From assembly GCF_023015905.1 (NCBI RefSeq), contig NZ_JALKBD010000012.1, positions 97,545-161,544 of the forward strand: a stretch of 64,000 nt of DNA, given 5' to 3'. Under the pieces are notes generated by a model. It was not told the DNA's origin and searched no databases. It was given only the letters and a program-made list of their open reading frames with translations. The position numbers were made by a program, and so were the translations under genes. Shown here in pieces: positions 1-7,872 of this stretch. This DNA comes from Arenibacter sp. F20364 (GTDB lineage: Bacteria; Bacteroidota; Bacteroidia; Flavobacteriales; Flavobacteriaceae). Position 1 is the stretch's first letter. Each line of letters begins with the position of its first letter.

Positions 1-548
1 GCCATATATGGAAGCTTGATACAGTAAACTTAAACTTTCCAGATTCCATGATTATAAGGGATGATAATTTTAAAATAGAGAACAAAGGATATTATCAATC
101 TATAGACCCTGAGAAAATTGGAATGGACAAAAAAGGAAGACCCGTAAAGGGCAGGAATTGGATTAGTCAAACAATTTCATATTACAAACCCGTTACTGCT
201 GATTTAATTATCGAGAAGGGGTCGGAAAAAGCCTATAAAGGGAAAAATGCAGGAGCTATTTATATTTTAAGGAATGCGAGTTTCGAAAAAAATATTTTTA
301 AAATTGGTTTAACTAGAAAGACAACTAAGGAAAGAGCTTCTCAATTATCCAACACAAGTGTACCTGATAATTTTAACATTATTAACGAATGGAATGTAAA
401 GGATTGTGTAATTGCTGAGAAGAAAATACATGAAATACTAAAAAAATATAGGGTAAACCCAAATAGAGAATTCTTCAAAATAGAATTGAAGCTGGCTAGT
501 AAAGTAGTGGAAGAAGTCACAACAAGTATTAATAAAGAGTTAGAGTAA
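1..548 (+). CDS. GIY-YIG (T5orf172/MUG113-like) nuclease-domain protein, 5' end off-window
   Basis: The reading frame is open to the left edge of the window, so the gene is probably truncated there and the ATG at 48 is probably internal. The C-terminal part contains a GAIYILRN segment, then FKIGLTRK and a downstream ERASQLSN stretch. This is the layout of the GIY-YIG-like T5orf172/MUG113 domain, found in phage and mobile-element proteins and assumed to cut or bind DNA. A conserved-looking AEKKIHE segment and a REFFKI motif follow, as in that family. The stop is only 8 bp from the short repeats that appear to mark the end of element A, so this would be that element's last gene. The biological role is unknown. 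Confidence 0.6.
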   Translation, partial: HIWKLDTVNLNFPDSMIIRDDNFKIENKGYYQSIDPEKIGMDKKGRPVKGRNWISQTISYYKPVTADLIIEKGSEKAYKGKNAGAIYILRNASFEKNIFKIGLTRKTTKERASQLSNTSVPDNFNIINEWNVKDCVIAEKKIHEILKKYRVNPNREFFKIELKLASKVVEEVTTSINKELE

Positions 549-555
549 AATGTAG

Positions 556-573
556 CCGTACAAATACCGTACA
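556..573. repeat. Candidate integrase arm-type sites of element A (CCGTACA x2)
   Basis: CCGTACA occurs at 556-562 and again at 567-573, starting 11 bp apart, about one helical turn. The pair lies 59 bp from the tRNA-derived core. Elements B and C have differently sequenced pairs with the same 11-bp spacing near their ends. The function is inferred from this geometry. Confidence 0.4.
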
Positions 574-589
574 TTATGAAAATAAAAAA

Positions 590-629
590 AAGAGCTAAGT
601 AGCTGATAATGTGCTATTTAACTCTTTTT
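590..629. terminator. Hairpin terminator between element A end and tRNA-Leu core
   Basis: A stem of about 14 bp with one mismatch (590-603 with 614-627) encloses a loop of about 10 nt. It is followed by a T-run on the plus strand and has an A-run before it, which makes it usable in both directions. It could terminate the nuclease gene ending at 548 and also a tRNA-Leu transcript coming from the right. Confidence 0.6.
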
Positions 630-631
630 AA

Positions 632-685
632 TTGTACAGGCGGAGAGACTCGAACTCTCACACCTCACGGCACTAGATCCTAAGT
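632..685 (-). repeat. att copy: 3' half of tRNA-Leu(UAG), left boundary of element B
   Basis: Read on the minus strand this block gives the anticodon loop CTTAGGA (anticodon UAG), the 3' anticodon stem, a long variable arm, a T-arm with TTCGAGT, and an acceptor 3' strand. DNA on the 5' side (above 685) is not tRNA-like. The block recurs at 44878-44931 with two mismatches, both in the variable-arm loop. It is the attachment core, not a functional tRNA gene. Confidence 0.85.
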
Positions 686-790
686 TTTTCCTAATTTGTA
701 TTAAAAAACACTATAATACCTTATTTTCAGTAAGTTATGAAATTTATAAAATCAGATAATACCATAAAAAACCATATAAAACCGCCATTT

Positions 791-809
791 GTTTGACCAT
801 TGTTTGACC
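791..809 (+). repeat. Left arm-type sites of element B (GTTTGACC x2)
   Basis: GTTTGACC occurs at 791-798 and 802-809, starting 11 bp apart, immediately upstream of the integrase gene. The same 25-bp block is repeated in the same orientation at 44820-44844 near the other end of the element. Tyrosine integrases of this type bind such arm sites as well as the core, so this is a likely arm region. Confidence 0.6.
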
Positions 810-829
810 AAAAATTTGTACCTTTAATT

Positions 830-2053
830 ATGGCAACCATTGAGGCATACATGCGAAAAAGAAAAAACAAAGCTGGCCTATGCCCTATCAACATTCGTAT
901 TACCAAAGATAGAAAATCTTCATACATACAAACTGGACAGCGAATTAATCCAAAATTTTGGGATACTGTCAAGAGAAAAGTGAAGAAAAATCATCCAAAC
1001 TCCACGCGCTTAAATAATTTGATTGCATTTAAGTTGGCTGAGATAAACAAATCACTTCTAGATATTGAGGCTGAGACCAAACCACTAACTCGTGTTACAG
1101 AAATAAAAAAAACCATTTCCGGAAAGCATAAAAGCCACTCGTTTTACACATTTGCCGAAGCCTATTTTGAGGAACTGGAAAAGAACAAGAAGTACTCTCG
1201 TATCAACTGTGAACTACCCTTATTGAATAGGATTAAAAGGTATCCAAGGGCAAAGACGTTGACCTTCGAGGCCATTACCCCTCTTTTCCTAAGAGGTTTC
1301 ATCTCTTATTTAAGAAGCAGCAAAGATTCCGTTGGGGAAAGAAGTATTGTAAACACGCTGATTTTCATACGCACCTTGCACAACAGAGCTTCCCAACAAG
1401 GCATTGTCTCTAGGGACAGTTATCCTTTTGGGAATACGGATGGAAAGATTAAAATAAGAATTCCAAAATCTATTAAAATCGGTCTTACTTCAGAAGAAAT
1501 CAAAATCATAGAAGAAATAGATCTTTCTGACAATCCAAAGCAGCATCATACGCGAAATGTATTTCTTTTTAGTTTCTATCTTGCTGGAATGCGAGTTTCC
1601 GATGTACTTCAAATGAAGTGGGCAAATGTGCAGGGAGACAGGATATACTATACCATGAACAAGAATCAAAAAAACCTATCGCTCAAAATTCATTGTAAAC
1701 TTCAAAAAATATTGGATGAGTACTTTCCTACTAAAACTTCAAACAGTGATTATATCTTCCCAGAATTAAAAGATACCAGCAATAATCCCAAAGATATTTT
1801 GAGGGACACCAAAACTGGAAACAAAAGGCTCAATAGATTTTTAAGACAAATTGCTGAACGAGCGGGAATAACTAAAAAAATCACAATGCATATTTCCCGT
1901 CATTCCTTTGGGAATATATCTGGTGACCGGATTCCGTTACAAGTTTTGCAAAAGCTTTATAATCATTCCGACATTAAAACAACCATTGATTATCAGCAGA
2001 ACTTCGTAAACAAAGATTTGGACGATGCTCTTGATAGTGTCATTGGTTTTTGA
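830..2053 (+). CDS. int: Tyrosine recombinase / integrase of element B
   Basis: This is a phage-type tyrosine site-specific recombinase of about 407 residues that would integrate and excise element B at the tRNA-Leu 3' end. The N-terminal part is an arm-binding domain (MRKRKNK...RITKDRKSS, as in Bacteroidota integrases), followed by a SAM-like core-binding domain. The catalytic domain shows Arg in AGMRVSD (near residue 255), HISRH (near 355), the second His in YNHSD (near 379) and the nucleophile Tyr in TIDYQQ (near 388). I chose the ATG at 830 because the family begins near this residue and the upstream ATG at 800 lies inside the arm-site repeats. It shares layout and motifs with the second integrase at 45145, but the two are clearly diverged. 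Confidence 0.93.
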   Translation: MATIEAYMRKRKNKAGLCPINIRITKDRKSSYIQTGQRINPKFWDTVKRKVKKNHPNSTRLNNLIAFKLAEINKSLLDIEAETKPLTRVTEIKKTISGKHKSHSFYTFAEAYFEELEKNKKYSRINCELPLLNRIKRYPRAKTLTFEAITPLFLRGFISYLRSSKDSVGERSIVNTLIFIRTLHNRASQQGIVSRDSYPFGNTDGKIKIRIPKSIKIGLTSEEIKIIEEIDLSDNPKQHHTRNVFLFSFYLAGMRVSDVLQMKWANVQGDRIYYTMNKNQKNLSLKIHCKLQKILDEYFPTKTSNSDYIFPELKDTSNNPKDILRDTKTGNKRLNRFLRQIAERAGITKKITMHISRHSFGNISGDRIPLQVLQKLYNHSDIKTTIDYQQNFVNKDLDDALDSVIGF

Positions 2054-2129
2054 TTTATTCACATATTATGCTTGATTTTTTTAAATGTGTTATCAACCCG
2101 ATAAATAGTTCCATTTAGAATTAATTATG

Positions 2130-2189
2130 TACTTTTGTTCACAATATTTATTTGTTCACGTTTTCGTGAACTGTAATATAAAGTGAACA
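2130..2189 (+). promoter_or_regulatory. abiE promoter with four-half-site operator
   Basis: A TAnnTTTG-type minus-7 element lies at 2130-2137. Overlapping and following it are TTGTTCAC at 2135-2142 and 2152-2159, then the inverted half-sites GTGAAC at 2166-2171 and GTGAACA at 2183-2189. Starts are 17 bp apart within each pair. The last half-site abuts the start codon at 2190. AbiEi antitoxins are known to autoregulate by binding inverted repeats in their promoter, so this is a probable AbiEi operator that would block both the promoter and the start. Confidence 0.6.
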
Positions 2190-3191
2190 ATGAACGATCA
2201 AGGAATTGTACAATACGCATTAGCCAACCTTCAGAAAACAGGTAAAATCGAAGCCCAATGGCTTGATGATGCCCCCAATGAAGTCTTGGATGGTACGATA
2301 GTCCTTACCCTGAACGACAGGACTATCAAACTTGGCATAGAAATTAAAAAAGAGCTGAGAAATATCCATCTTCCAAAATTGGAGGCACTCGCCAAGGAGT
2401 ATCATCCATTTATGATCGTTGCACAAAGCATATTTCCCAAAATAAAACAAGAGCTTCGTAATAGGAATATCGCCTATCTTGAGGCAAACGGCAATATTTA
2501 CCTCAACGAAAAAGAGACCTTCCTTTGGATAGATGCCAATGAACCCATCGAAATAAAGCAAAAGACCACAAATAGGGCATTTACCAAAACCGGCCTAAAG
2601 GTCGTTTACCAGTTCCTATTGGACGATACTTGGGTCAATAAGACCTACCGTGAAATAGCCGATAAAACGGATACCGGTATCGGCAATATCACGAACATCT
2701 TCAATGGCCTAAAGGATGATGGTTTCCTCATTCCACTTACCAAGGATACCTATATCTTAGAGGGCAATAAGAAGTTACTCGAAAAATGGATTATGGCCTA
2801 TGAAAAAAAGTTGAAACCTAATCTGGCCATTGGAACATACCGTTTTGTTGATAACGATACTTTTTTTAATTGGAAGGACATTAAACTAGAACAAGGGAAA
2901 ACGTTCTGGGGAGGTGAACCCGCTGGGGATATCTATACCAATTACCTACGTCCGGAAGAGTTGACGTTATACACCACCGAACCAAGAAACGAACTGATGA
3001 AGAACTATAGACTTGTTCCCGATGAAGGCGGCAATGTCAAGATCTACAAAAAATTCTGGAAAGACAATACGGAGGAAAAAGATGCGGTTCATCCTTTGCT
3101 CGCTTACGCTGACCTAATAATGAAAGGGGATAGACGATGTACCGAAACTGCAGAAAAAATATATAATGAGTACTTACAAGATAAATTTTAA
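2190..3191 (+). CDS. abiEi: Type IV toxin-antitoxin AbiEi-family antitoxin
   Basis: This 333-residue protein resembles the Bacteroidota branch of AbiEi antitoxins. It has an N-terminal region with IKKELRNIHLPKLEALAK, then a winged-helix segment at about residues 140-190 (TYREIADKTDTGIGNITNIF) suited to DNA binding, and a C-terminal region ending in a helix that reaches to the stop. AbiEi counteracts the AbiEii nucleotidyltransferase and represses its own operon. The gene overlaps the downstream toxin gene by 26 bp, which implies translational coupling. It would serve in abortive infection or element maintenance. The assignment rests on the pairing and fold-level similarity. Confidence 0.82.
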   Translation: MNDQGIVQYALANLQKTGKIEAQWLDDAPNEVLDGTIVLTLNDRTIKLGIEIKKELRNIHLPKLEALAKEYHPFMIVAQSIFPKIKQELRNRNIAYLEANGNIYLNEKETFLWIDANEPIEIKQKTTNRAFTKTGLKVVYQFLLDDTWVNKTYREIADKTDTGIGNITNIFNGLKDDGFLIPLTKDTYILEGNKKLLEKWIMAYEKKLKPNLAIGTYRFVDNDTFFNWKDIKLEQGKTFWGGEPAGDIYTNYLRPEELTLYTTEPRNELMKNYRLVPDEGGNVKIYKKFWKDNTEEKDAVHPLLAYADLIMKGDRRCTETAEKIYNEYLQDKF

Positions 3192-4023
3192 ACAACTCCG
3201 CCAAAGACCCGACTTTTTAGAAATGTTGGCAGCTTTAGAGCGAGGTTTTGCAGCATTCCAACTCGATTTTTATTTGGTCGGTGCCGTCGCCCGTGATGTA
3301 TGGATGACGGCAATTAATGGAATCCCGCCAAGCAGAATTACAAGGGATATTGATTTTGCCGTTTTTATCGAAGACAAGGGAATCTATGAAAAACTAAAAC
3401 GACACCTTATTAAAATAGAACACTTTCAACCTTCCAAAGAGAATAACTTCGTGTTATTTTGGCAGGGAAGAATGCAGGTTGACCTTCTTCCTTTCGGAAA
3501 CATTGAAGATGAAAATGCCAAGGTAAGTTTGGAAGGTACTGGGCTTACCAGTTTGAACATGCCTGGCTTCAAAGAAATTTATGAAAGCGGATTGCCCGAA
3601 GTAGAATTGGAAGGGGAACATCGCTTTAAGTTCTGCACTTTGCCCGGAATCGTTATTCTAAAACTCATCGCTTGGGAAGACCGTCCTGAAATCAGAAGGG
3701 ATGACCTAAAGGACATTCTGACTATACTGACTTATTTTTTTGAAATGTACACCGACCAAATTTACGAGCATCATTCAGATTTATTTGGCGACGATGATTT
3801 TGGACTTAATCTCATTGCCGCGCGGGTTATGGGTCGGGAGATGAAGAAAATAGCGATCAGGAATGAAAAACTCTATGAAAGGCTGACCAATCTATTGGAA
3901 AAAAATACGATGGATGTCAATACAAGCGAAATTGGGAAGATTATGGCAATTTGGGCCAATACTACGGTTGCCGAAAGTCTAAAACCGTTAGTTGAAATTC
4001 AGCTTGGTTTTCGAGGCGAATAA
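3166..4023 (+). CDS. abiEii: Nucleotidyltransferase AbiEii/AbiGii-family toxin
   Basis: This 285-residue protein has the DNA polymerase beta-like nucleotidyltransferase core: a glycine-rich YLVGAVARD segment at about 37-44 and the metal-binding D-x-D in TRDIDFAV at about 59-65. A further acidic residue is likely in MQVDLLPF near residue 108. AbiEii toxins transfer nucleotides to target RNA and arrest growth, and are neutralised by AbiEi. The start overlaps the antitoxin gene by 26 bp. The operon sits directly behind the element B integrase, a usual position for a stabilising or phage-defence cargo. A tRNA or RNA target is assumed from the family. Confidence 0.85.
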   Translation: MSTYKINFKQLRQRPDFLEMLAALERGFAAFQLDFYLVGAVARDVWMTAINGIPPSRITRDIDFAVFIEDKGIYEKLKRHLIKIEHFQPSKENNFVLFWQGRMQVDLLPFGNIEDENAKVSLEGTGLTSLNMPGFKEIYESGLPEVELEGEHRFKFCTLPGIVILKLIAWEDRPEIRRDDLKDILTILTYFFEMYTDQIYEHHSDLFGDDDFGLNLIAARVMGREMKKIAIRNEKLYERLTNLLEKNTMDVNTSEIGKIMAIWANTTVAESLKPLVEIQLGFRGE

Positions 4024-4189
4024 AAATTAATTTACCGTCCAGCCCAAATCTTACCATGACTTACCCGCGCCTGGATCCTGCGGAGTTTCTTTAGCGTCCC
4101 GACAGGTAAGCGTTAAGAAGAAACTTCGTAGGGCGCGAACCGACCATGGCTCGACACACCATACTTCTTCTCCCCCTCTCCACAAAAAA

Positions 4190-4205
4190 GCGCCCTTCAG
4201 GGCGC
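4190..4205 (-). terminator. Rho-independent terminator of the mob operon
   Basis: The minus strand reads GCGCCC, loop TGAA, GGGCGC, then a six-T run (4184-4189 on the plus strand is A-rich). It lies 33 bp beyond the relaxase stop codon. Confidence 0.75.
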
Positions 4206-4238
4206 AAAATTCCCTGTCCAAAAGCACCTTATTAAATT

Positions 4239-6548
4239 TTAGAACGACAGCCCCATATCCTTCCCTTTCCTTTTGAGTTTTGTGAAATCGGTAAATTCGT
4301 CCTTGAAACCGTTGAACATCTCCTCCGAGCTACTACTACTTTCCAATAACGAACTGATGGCATAAACACCTTTCCGTAACTTACGGTTGTATTGGACATT
4401 CGTTGTCCGTGCCACTACTTCGTTCAAACTTTTGCGAAGCCCGTTACCCATATGGTGCTGCACGATGTCCCGATGTAGGTTCGGCCGTACATTTTCTGCC
4501 GTTATCATATAGGTGGCCTTGTCGTACATTCCCCTTTCCATGAGATGTCCCGCCCATAGGTTTTCCAGCTTGCTCCTGCCCTCTTCAACAAAGTTGTTGA
4601 TGACGGGTTGTTGTCCCTGTAACGTTGCGGTCAAATCGGGAATCGAACTCAAATATTGGCTCGTTCTTTTGGGCAAAGTGCAACTTGATTTGTTGTCCGT
4701 ATAAATGGATTTGACCTCGAATCCCTCCTTCCCTTTTTCAAAATAGAACCCCTTGGCATTGAACAGGGCGATATAGTCCTTCGGGGATTTTTCAAATGGG
4801 GCGTGCATCCGTTCCGCGTTATCTATGTATGAAGCCAATGAGACACTTTCATATTTCTGTTTATAAATGGGATTCATTTTTTTATAAAGCTTGGGAAATA
4901 TCATAGGCAGGAAAATGGCAGATGCAGTCAGCTTAGGACTATTTTCGGAAGAATGTTCAGATAGCATTTCAAGCATCAAGTGGTTTTGACGGACGAATCC
5001 CGAGGATACATATTTTTCCATATGTTCAGGGATGGGCAGGTGCCCCAAAGGAACGGGAACGGAATGCCTGTTCGAATTGGTAAAGGACAATTTACTGCTA
5101 TGATACTTTACGCCCAGAGATTGGAACAGAAGGCGGACGCTGCCCTGTTCCGTGCCTACATCGAAAACACCTTCTTTCAATACCTTCCCAATGAGTTTGA
5201 ATTTGCTTTCTAAGATTTCCTTTTCTTTTTTGGTTTGTATTTCATACAATCTTTCCCTGACCATTGGAAAGGCGTTTTCCATTGCTTTCCTGAATTCCGT
5301 CCTTTGATTTCCTGGGATGTAACGTTCCAGGAAATCATATTCTTTCGAGGCCATCAAATTCGGAACGATATCGCCGAATTTCATGGTCATGATATGCTCC
5401 GAGAACAGCCCGTTCGGTCTTGGGGATTTCAGATAGGATGTTGTCAATGCCTCTTTTATCACTTTTTGGATTTCCAATTTGAACTGCTTGCTTTCGGTAT
5501 TGATTTGCGTAGGCTCTTTGCCATTCCCGAAAATTTCCTTGCGGTTTTCCAATCGTATGTTCTTACCAAGTTCCTTTGCCTTGAAAACATATCTTGAATT
5601 GTCATAGATGGTAAATCCCTCGATTGTTTCTTCTTTCATGTCCAGTTTGATGTCGAGGTCTTGATATTCCTTGACAACATCTTCCAGGTCATGAGGATGG
5701 ATAGTTTGAAAAAGGTCATAGGTAGTCTCTATCTGTTTCAATAGGCGTTTCCGATGGATCGGCAACAGTTTAGATTTGGAATGGGCATCGAATACTTTTT
5801 GCAGTTTCGGGCCGCTCAGTCCTCGGTGTACGGCGGAGCCATTTATGAACCGGGTCCGATACCCTTTTTGGTTGTTCAGTCCGTAGGCCACCCCTATCCT
5901 TCCCGGTTCGCTTTTCGTCTGCTTGACTTTAATATGATAAGGCTTGACGAGTTTCGCCAGCTCGTCGAAACTCCGCACCTTGTATTTTTGGTTAATCCCG
6001 TTCAATACATCCTGTAGATAATTCTTCGTTCCCTTTTCCGCATCCATTCCGAACTGTAGTTCGGGCAATCTGTATATCGGGAGTTCTCTTTCTTGTTTTG
6101 TTTTTGGCGATGGCGAAAGATTGTACTTCCTTTCCAAGTATTGATGGGTTGCGATATTCCGTCGGTAGCTGTTGAAAATTCCGAGTACTTTTCCATCTTC
6201 CTTTACGTTGGTCGTTACGATATGGACATGCTCATGTTTGGTATCGTTGTGCCTGACCACGACATAGGGCTGTTCCCCATAGCCCATGTTATCCATATAT
6301 TCTTTGGAGATTTTATAGAAAGTTTTGTCGTCAAGGTGTTCCCCATGTGGAAGGTTCAGACTGATATGGACATAGCGATTCTTGGTGGCGTTGCGCTGTC
6401 CCTGAAAATGAAGTACGTTACCGAAGAACTTTGGCGATATGTTTTGCGAAAACGTGTTACCGTAACCGAGTACCAGCATGCCTTCTTTGCCGAAGACATA
6501 GTTCAATGTCCCTTTACAGGTTTCGCCATAAATGATCTGTCCTATCAT
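4239..6548 (-). CDS. mobB: MobB-type relaxase / mobilization nuclease
   Basis: This 769-residue relaxase would nick oriT and lead single-stranded DNA into a recipient through another element's secretion channel. The N-terminal relaxase domain carries the histidine triad region RHNDTKHEHVHIV, with His at about residues 100, 105, 107 and 109. The catalytic residue is expected near the N-terminal IIYGETCKGTLNYV segment. The long C-terminal half is unassigned, which makes the protein larger than many Bacteroidota MobB proteins of roughly 400-500 residues. It overlaps mobA by 4 bp (ATGA), so the two are co-translated. There is no TraG/T4CP gene nearby. Confidence 0.88.
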   Translation of the reverse strand: MIGQIIYGETCKGTLNYVFGKEGMLVLGYGNTFSQNISPKFFGNVLHFQGQRNATKNRYVHISLNLPHGEHLDDKTFYKISKEYMDNMGYGEQPYVVVRHNDTKHEHVHIVTTNVKEDGKVLGIFNSYRRNIATHQYLERKYNLSPSPKTKQERELPIYRLPELQFGMDAEKGTKNYLQDVLNGINQKYKVRSFDELAKLVKPYHIKVKQTKSEPGRIGVAYGLNNQKGYRTRFINGSAVHRGLSGPKLQKVFDAHSKSKLLPIHRKRLLKQIETTYDLFQTIHPHDLEDVVKEYQDLDIKLDMKEETIEGFTIYDNSRYVFKAKELGKNIRLENRKEIFGNGKEPTQINTESKQFKLEIQKVIKEALTTSYLKSPRPNGLFSEHIMTMKFGDIVPNLMASKEYDFLERYIPGNQRTEFRKAMENAFPMVRERLYEIQTKKEKEILESKFKLIGKVLKEGVFDVGTEQGSVRLLFQSLGVKYHSSKLSFTNSNRHSVPVPLGHLPIPEHMEKYVSSGFVRQNHLMLEMLSEHSSENSPKLTASAIFLPMIFPKLYKKMNPIYKQKYESVSLASYIDNAERMHAPFEKSPKDYIALFNAKGFYFEKGKEGFEVKSIYTDNKSSCTLPKRTSQYLSSIPDLTATLQGQQPVINNFVEEGRSKLENLWAGHLMERGMYDKATYMITAENVRPNLHRDIVQHHMGNGLRKSLNEVVARTTNVQYNRKLRKGVYAISSLLESSSSSEEMFNGFKDEFTDFTKLKRKGKDMGLSF

Positions 6549-6931
6549 CCTGTTCGTTCTTCCATTGTTATCTTGATAAGTGCGTACAGCAGTTCGTTGG
6601 TCCTTTCAATTTCCCGTTCGAGGTCCGAATTCGGACTTCTCAAATTCTTGTGGTGTGCGATCTTGACGAGTTGGTTGATGTTGTTCCCTATCTTGTTGAT
6701 ATGGTAGGCAAGGTTCGAGGCATCTGGAAGTCTATCTTTTTCCTTGGCCTCTTGTTGCAAGACCAATCTTCTCAGAAGCGGACTTATCACACCCCTTTCC
6801 GAGATATCCAGATCATAGGATTCGCAGATCTTCCCCAATCTTTCATATTCCGTCTCGTTGAACCGCAGCATTATGTTATGGTACCGCTTCTTTTTTCCCA
6901 ATCGTTTCCGGCCTCTTTTACGTTGTTCCAT
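6545..6931 (-). CDS. mobA: MobA/MobC-type relaxosome accessory protein
   Basis: This 128-residue basic protein starts with a KR-rich stretch and a ribbon-helix-helix-like region. It contains the family signature NKIGNNINQLVKIAH at about residues 79-93 (the IGNNxNQ motif of MobC/MobA accessory proteins). These proteins bind oriT and recruit the relaxase. The gene is immediately upstream of the relaxase and overlaps it by 4 bp. Two palindromes within 90 bp upstream are candidate binding sites. Confidence 0.85.
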   Translation of the reverse strand: MEQRKRGRKRLGKKKRYHNIMLRFNETEYERLGKICESYDLDISERGVISPLLRRLVLQQEAKEKDRLPDASNLAYHINKIGNNINQLVKIAHHKNLRSPNSDLEREIERTNELLYALIKITMEERTG

Positions 6932-6974
6932 TTTCGTTGCATTTTAGGACAGAACACTTCGCAAGAAGTAGACA

Positions 6975-7019
6975 ATTCTAAGTAACTTAGAATACAGCTT
7001 GCTATCCGTTTCACGGATA
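6975..7019. other. Tandem palindromes upstream of mobA: candidate oriT / MobA operator
   Basis: A 19-bp palindrome (ATTCTAAGT, one A, ACTTAGAAT; 6975-6993) is followed by a second hairpin (TATCCGT, TTC, ACGGATA; 7003-7019). They lie 44-88 bp upstream of mobA. Origins of transfer of mobilizable elements usually lie here and contain inverted repeats bound by the accessory protein. A nic site cannot be pinpointed from sequence alone. Confidence 0.45.
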
Positions 7020-7189
7020 AATATAGTACATCAATTTTGAATATAACTAACTTATAATCAATATTTTAACCCGTAAAACCATATACGGCCAATAGAGACC
7101 ATTTAAGACCAAACGGAGAATTTATCCGGTCTAATATGGTGTTGAAAAAATGGAAGGAAATACGGAAATATTCAATTTTTTGTGGGTAG

Positions 7190-7335
7190 GGAGATGAAAG
7201 GGCAAGCGGCTTTTCCGCCGCTTGTGCTTTTGCGCGGCACCGAGGGGGTTCGAAAATCTGGAACGGAAAGGCCCCGAACGCGGACCAGCGTAGCGGTTCG
7301 CCCGGGAAGTCTTGGAGTGGTAGATTTTTGAACTT
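7190..7335. other. GC-rich non-coding segment with hairpin, upstream of mob genes
   Basis: This segment is markedly more GC-rich than its surroundings and contains a perfect 7-bp stem (7204-7210 with 7217-7223, loop TTTTCC). Short overlapping frames here have no recognisable product. Similar GC-rich non-coding blocks beside mobilization genes occur in Bacteroidota mobile elements. It may be part of the transfer origin or an untranslated regulatory region. Confidence 0.35.
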
Positions 7336-7439
7336 CCGCATGAACATGGTCAAATAAACCGATGCCCTGGTTGAAAGATTTATATTGCTGTTTTGCTTTA
7401 AGACAAACCTCATTTTGGTGTTTATCCTTTAATGACATA

Positions 7440-7872
7440 TAGTATCAAAACTGATGGTCGGAGGATTTTGTAGTGCAGTAGTGATTGGTAAGGAGTAATA
7501 AGAATTTGATGTCTCAAATTAGAATTAAACGGTTCGAATCGTGGCAGGGTTACACCCGTACCACACAATGTATTATATATCAATCATTTATGAATTCTAA
7601 AAACAAACTGTTATCCGATTTGTTGATGACACTATAAATGAACTTAAAGTAAAATGCTTTACTTTCTGATTTTATAAAGATATAAAATTGCAAAACCTTC
7701 TCCCTGTAATCACCCATCTTTTTTAATTATCATTAGCTTCTATTTTTCACATATTTTTTAATTCCAATGGATTTAATGACTTAACTAGGTTTCCATTTTT
7801 TGATAAAGGACTTTTATAGAATCCTTTGTTAGAAACCAATTCTTATTGTTCAACAATTTTAATCACACTACT
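7440..7872. other. AT-rich intergenic stretch between mob backbone and PUL cargo
   Basis: I see no gene here. The only distinct structure is a short perfect inverted repeat (7646-7653 with 7658-7665, 4-nt spacer). This is the likely left junction between the mobilization backbone and the carbohydrate cargo. No insertion sequence or target duplication is visible. Confidence 0.4.

Larger units (their letters stand above)
1..685. mobile_element. Right end of a third tandem integrative element (element A), truncated by window edge
   Basis: The DNA left of the first tRNA-Leu fragment has the same architecture as the right end of element B. It has a pair of short direct repeats starting 11 bp apart (556 and 567), an A-rich stretch, a hairpin (590-629), a T-run, then the tRNA 3' half. 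Element B shows this order at 44820-44931. I infer that 1-631 is the right end of another element integrated at the same tRNA, with its integrase off-window to the left. The alternative is host chromosome beside the original attachment site. Confidence 0.5.

Noticed and set aside
48..548. GIY-YIG gene starting at the ATG at 48
   Set aside because: The frame stays open to the window edge and the upstream residues look protein-like, so a truncated longer gene is more likely.
632..685. Functional tRNA-Leu gene
   Set aside because: Only the anticodon arm 3' part, variable arm, T-arm and acceptor 3' strand are present. The DNA on the 5' side does not form a D-arm or acceptor strand. The same applies to 44878-44931.
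800..829. Integrase start at the ATG at 800
   Set aside because: It lies within the GTTTGACC arm repeats and adds residues not typical of the family. The ATG at 830 fits better.
5235..6707. Several plus-strand open frames of 87-204 codons
   Set aside because: They are antisense to the mobB/mobA genes, which have clear relaxase motifs, and show no domain of their own.
7066..7438. Two overlapping minus-strand frames of 115 and 88 codons upstream of mobA
   Set aside because: They share the GC-rich block in different frames, have no recognisable domain, no good start signal, and low-complexity Pro/Arg-rich composition. Non-coding transfer-region DNA is more likely.
7531..7545. GGTTCGAATC motif resembling a tRNA T-loop
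   Set aside because: The flanking stem is only about three base pairs and there is no cloverleaf or acceptor strand around it.
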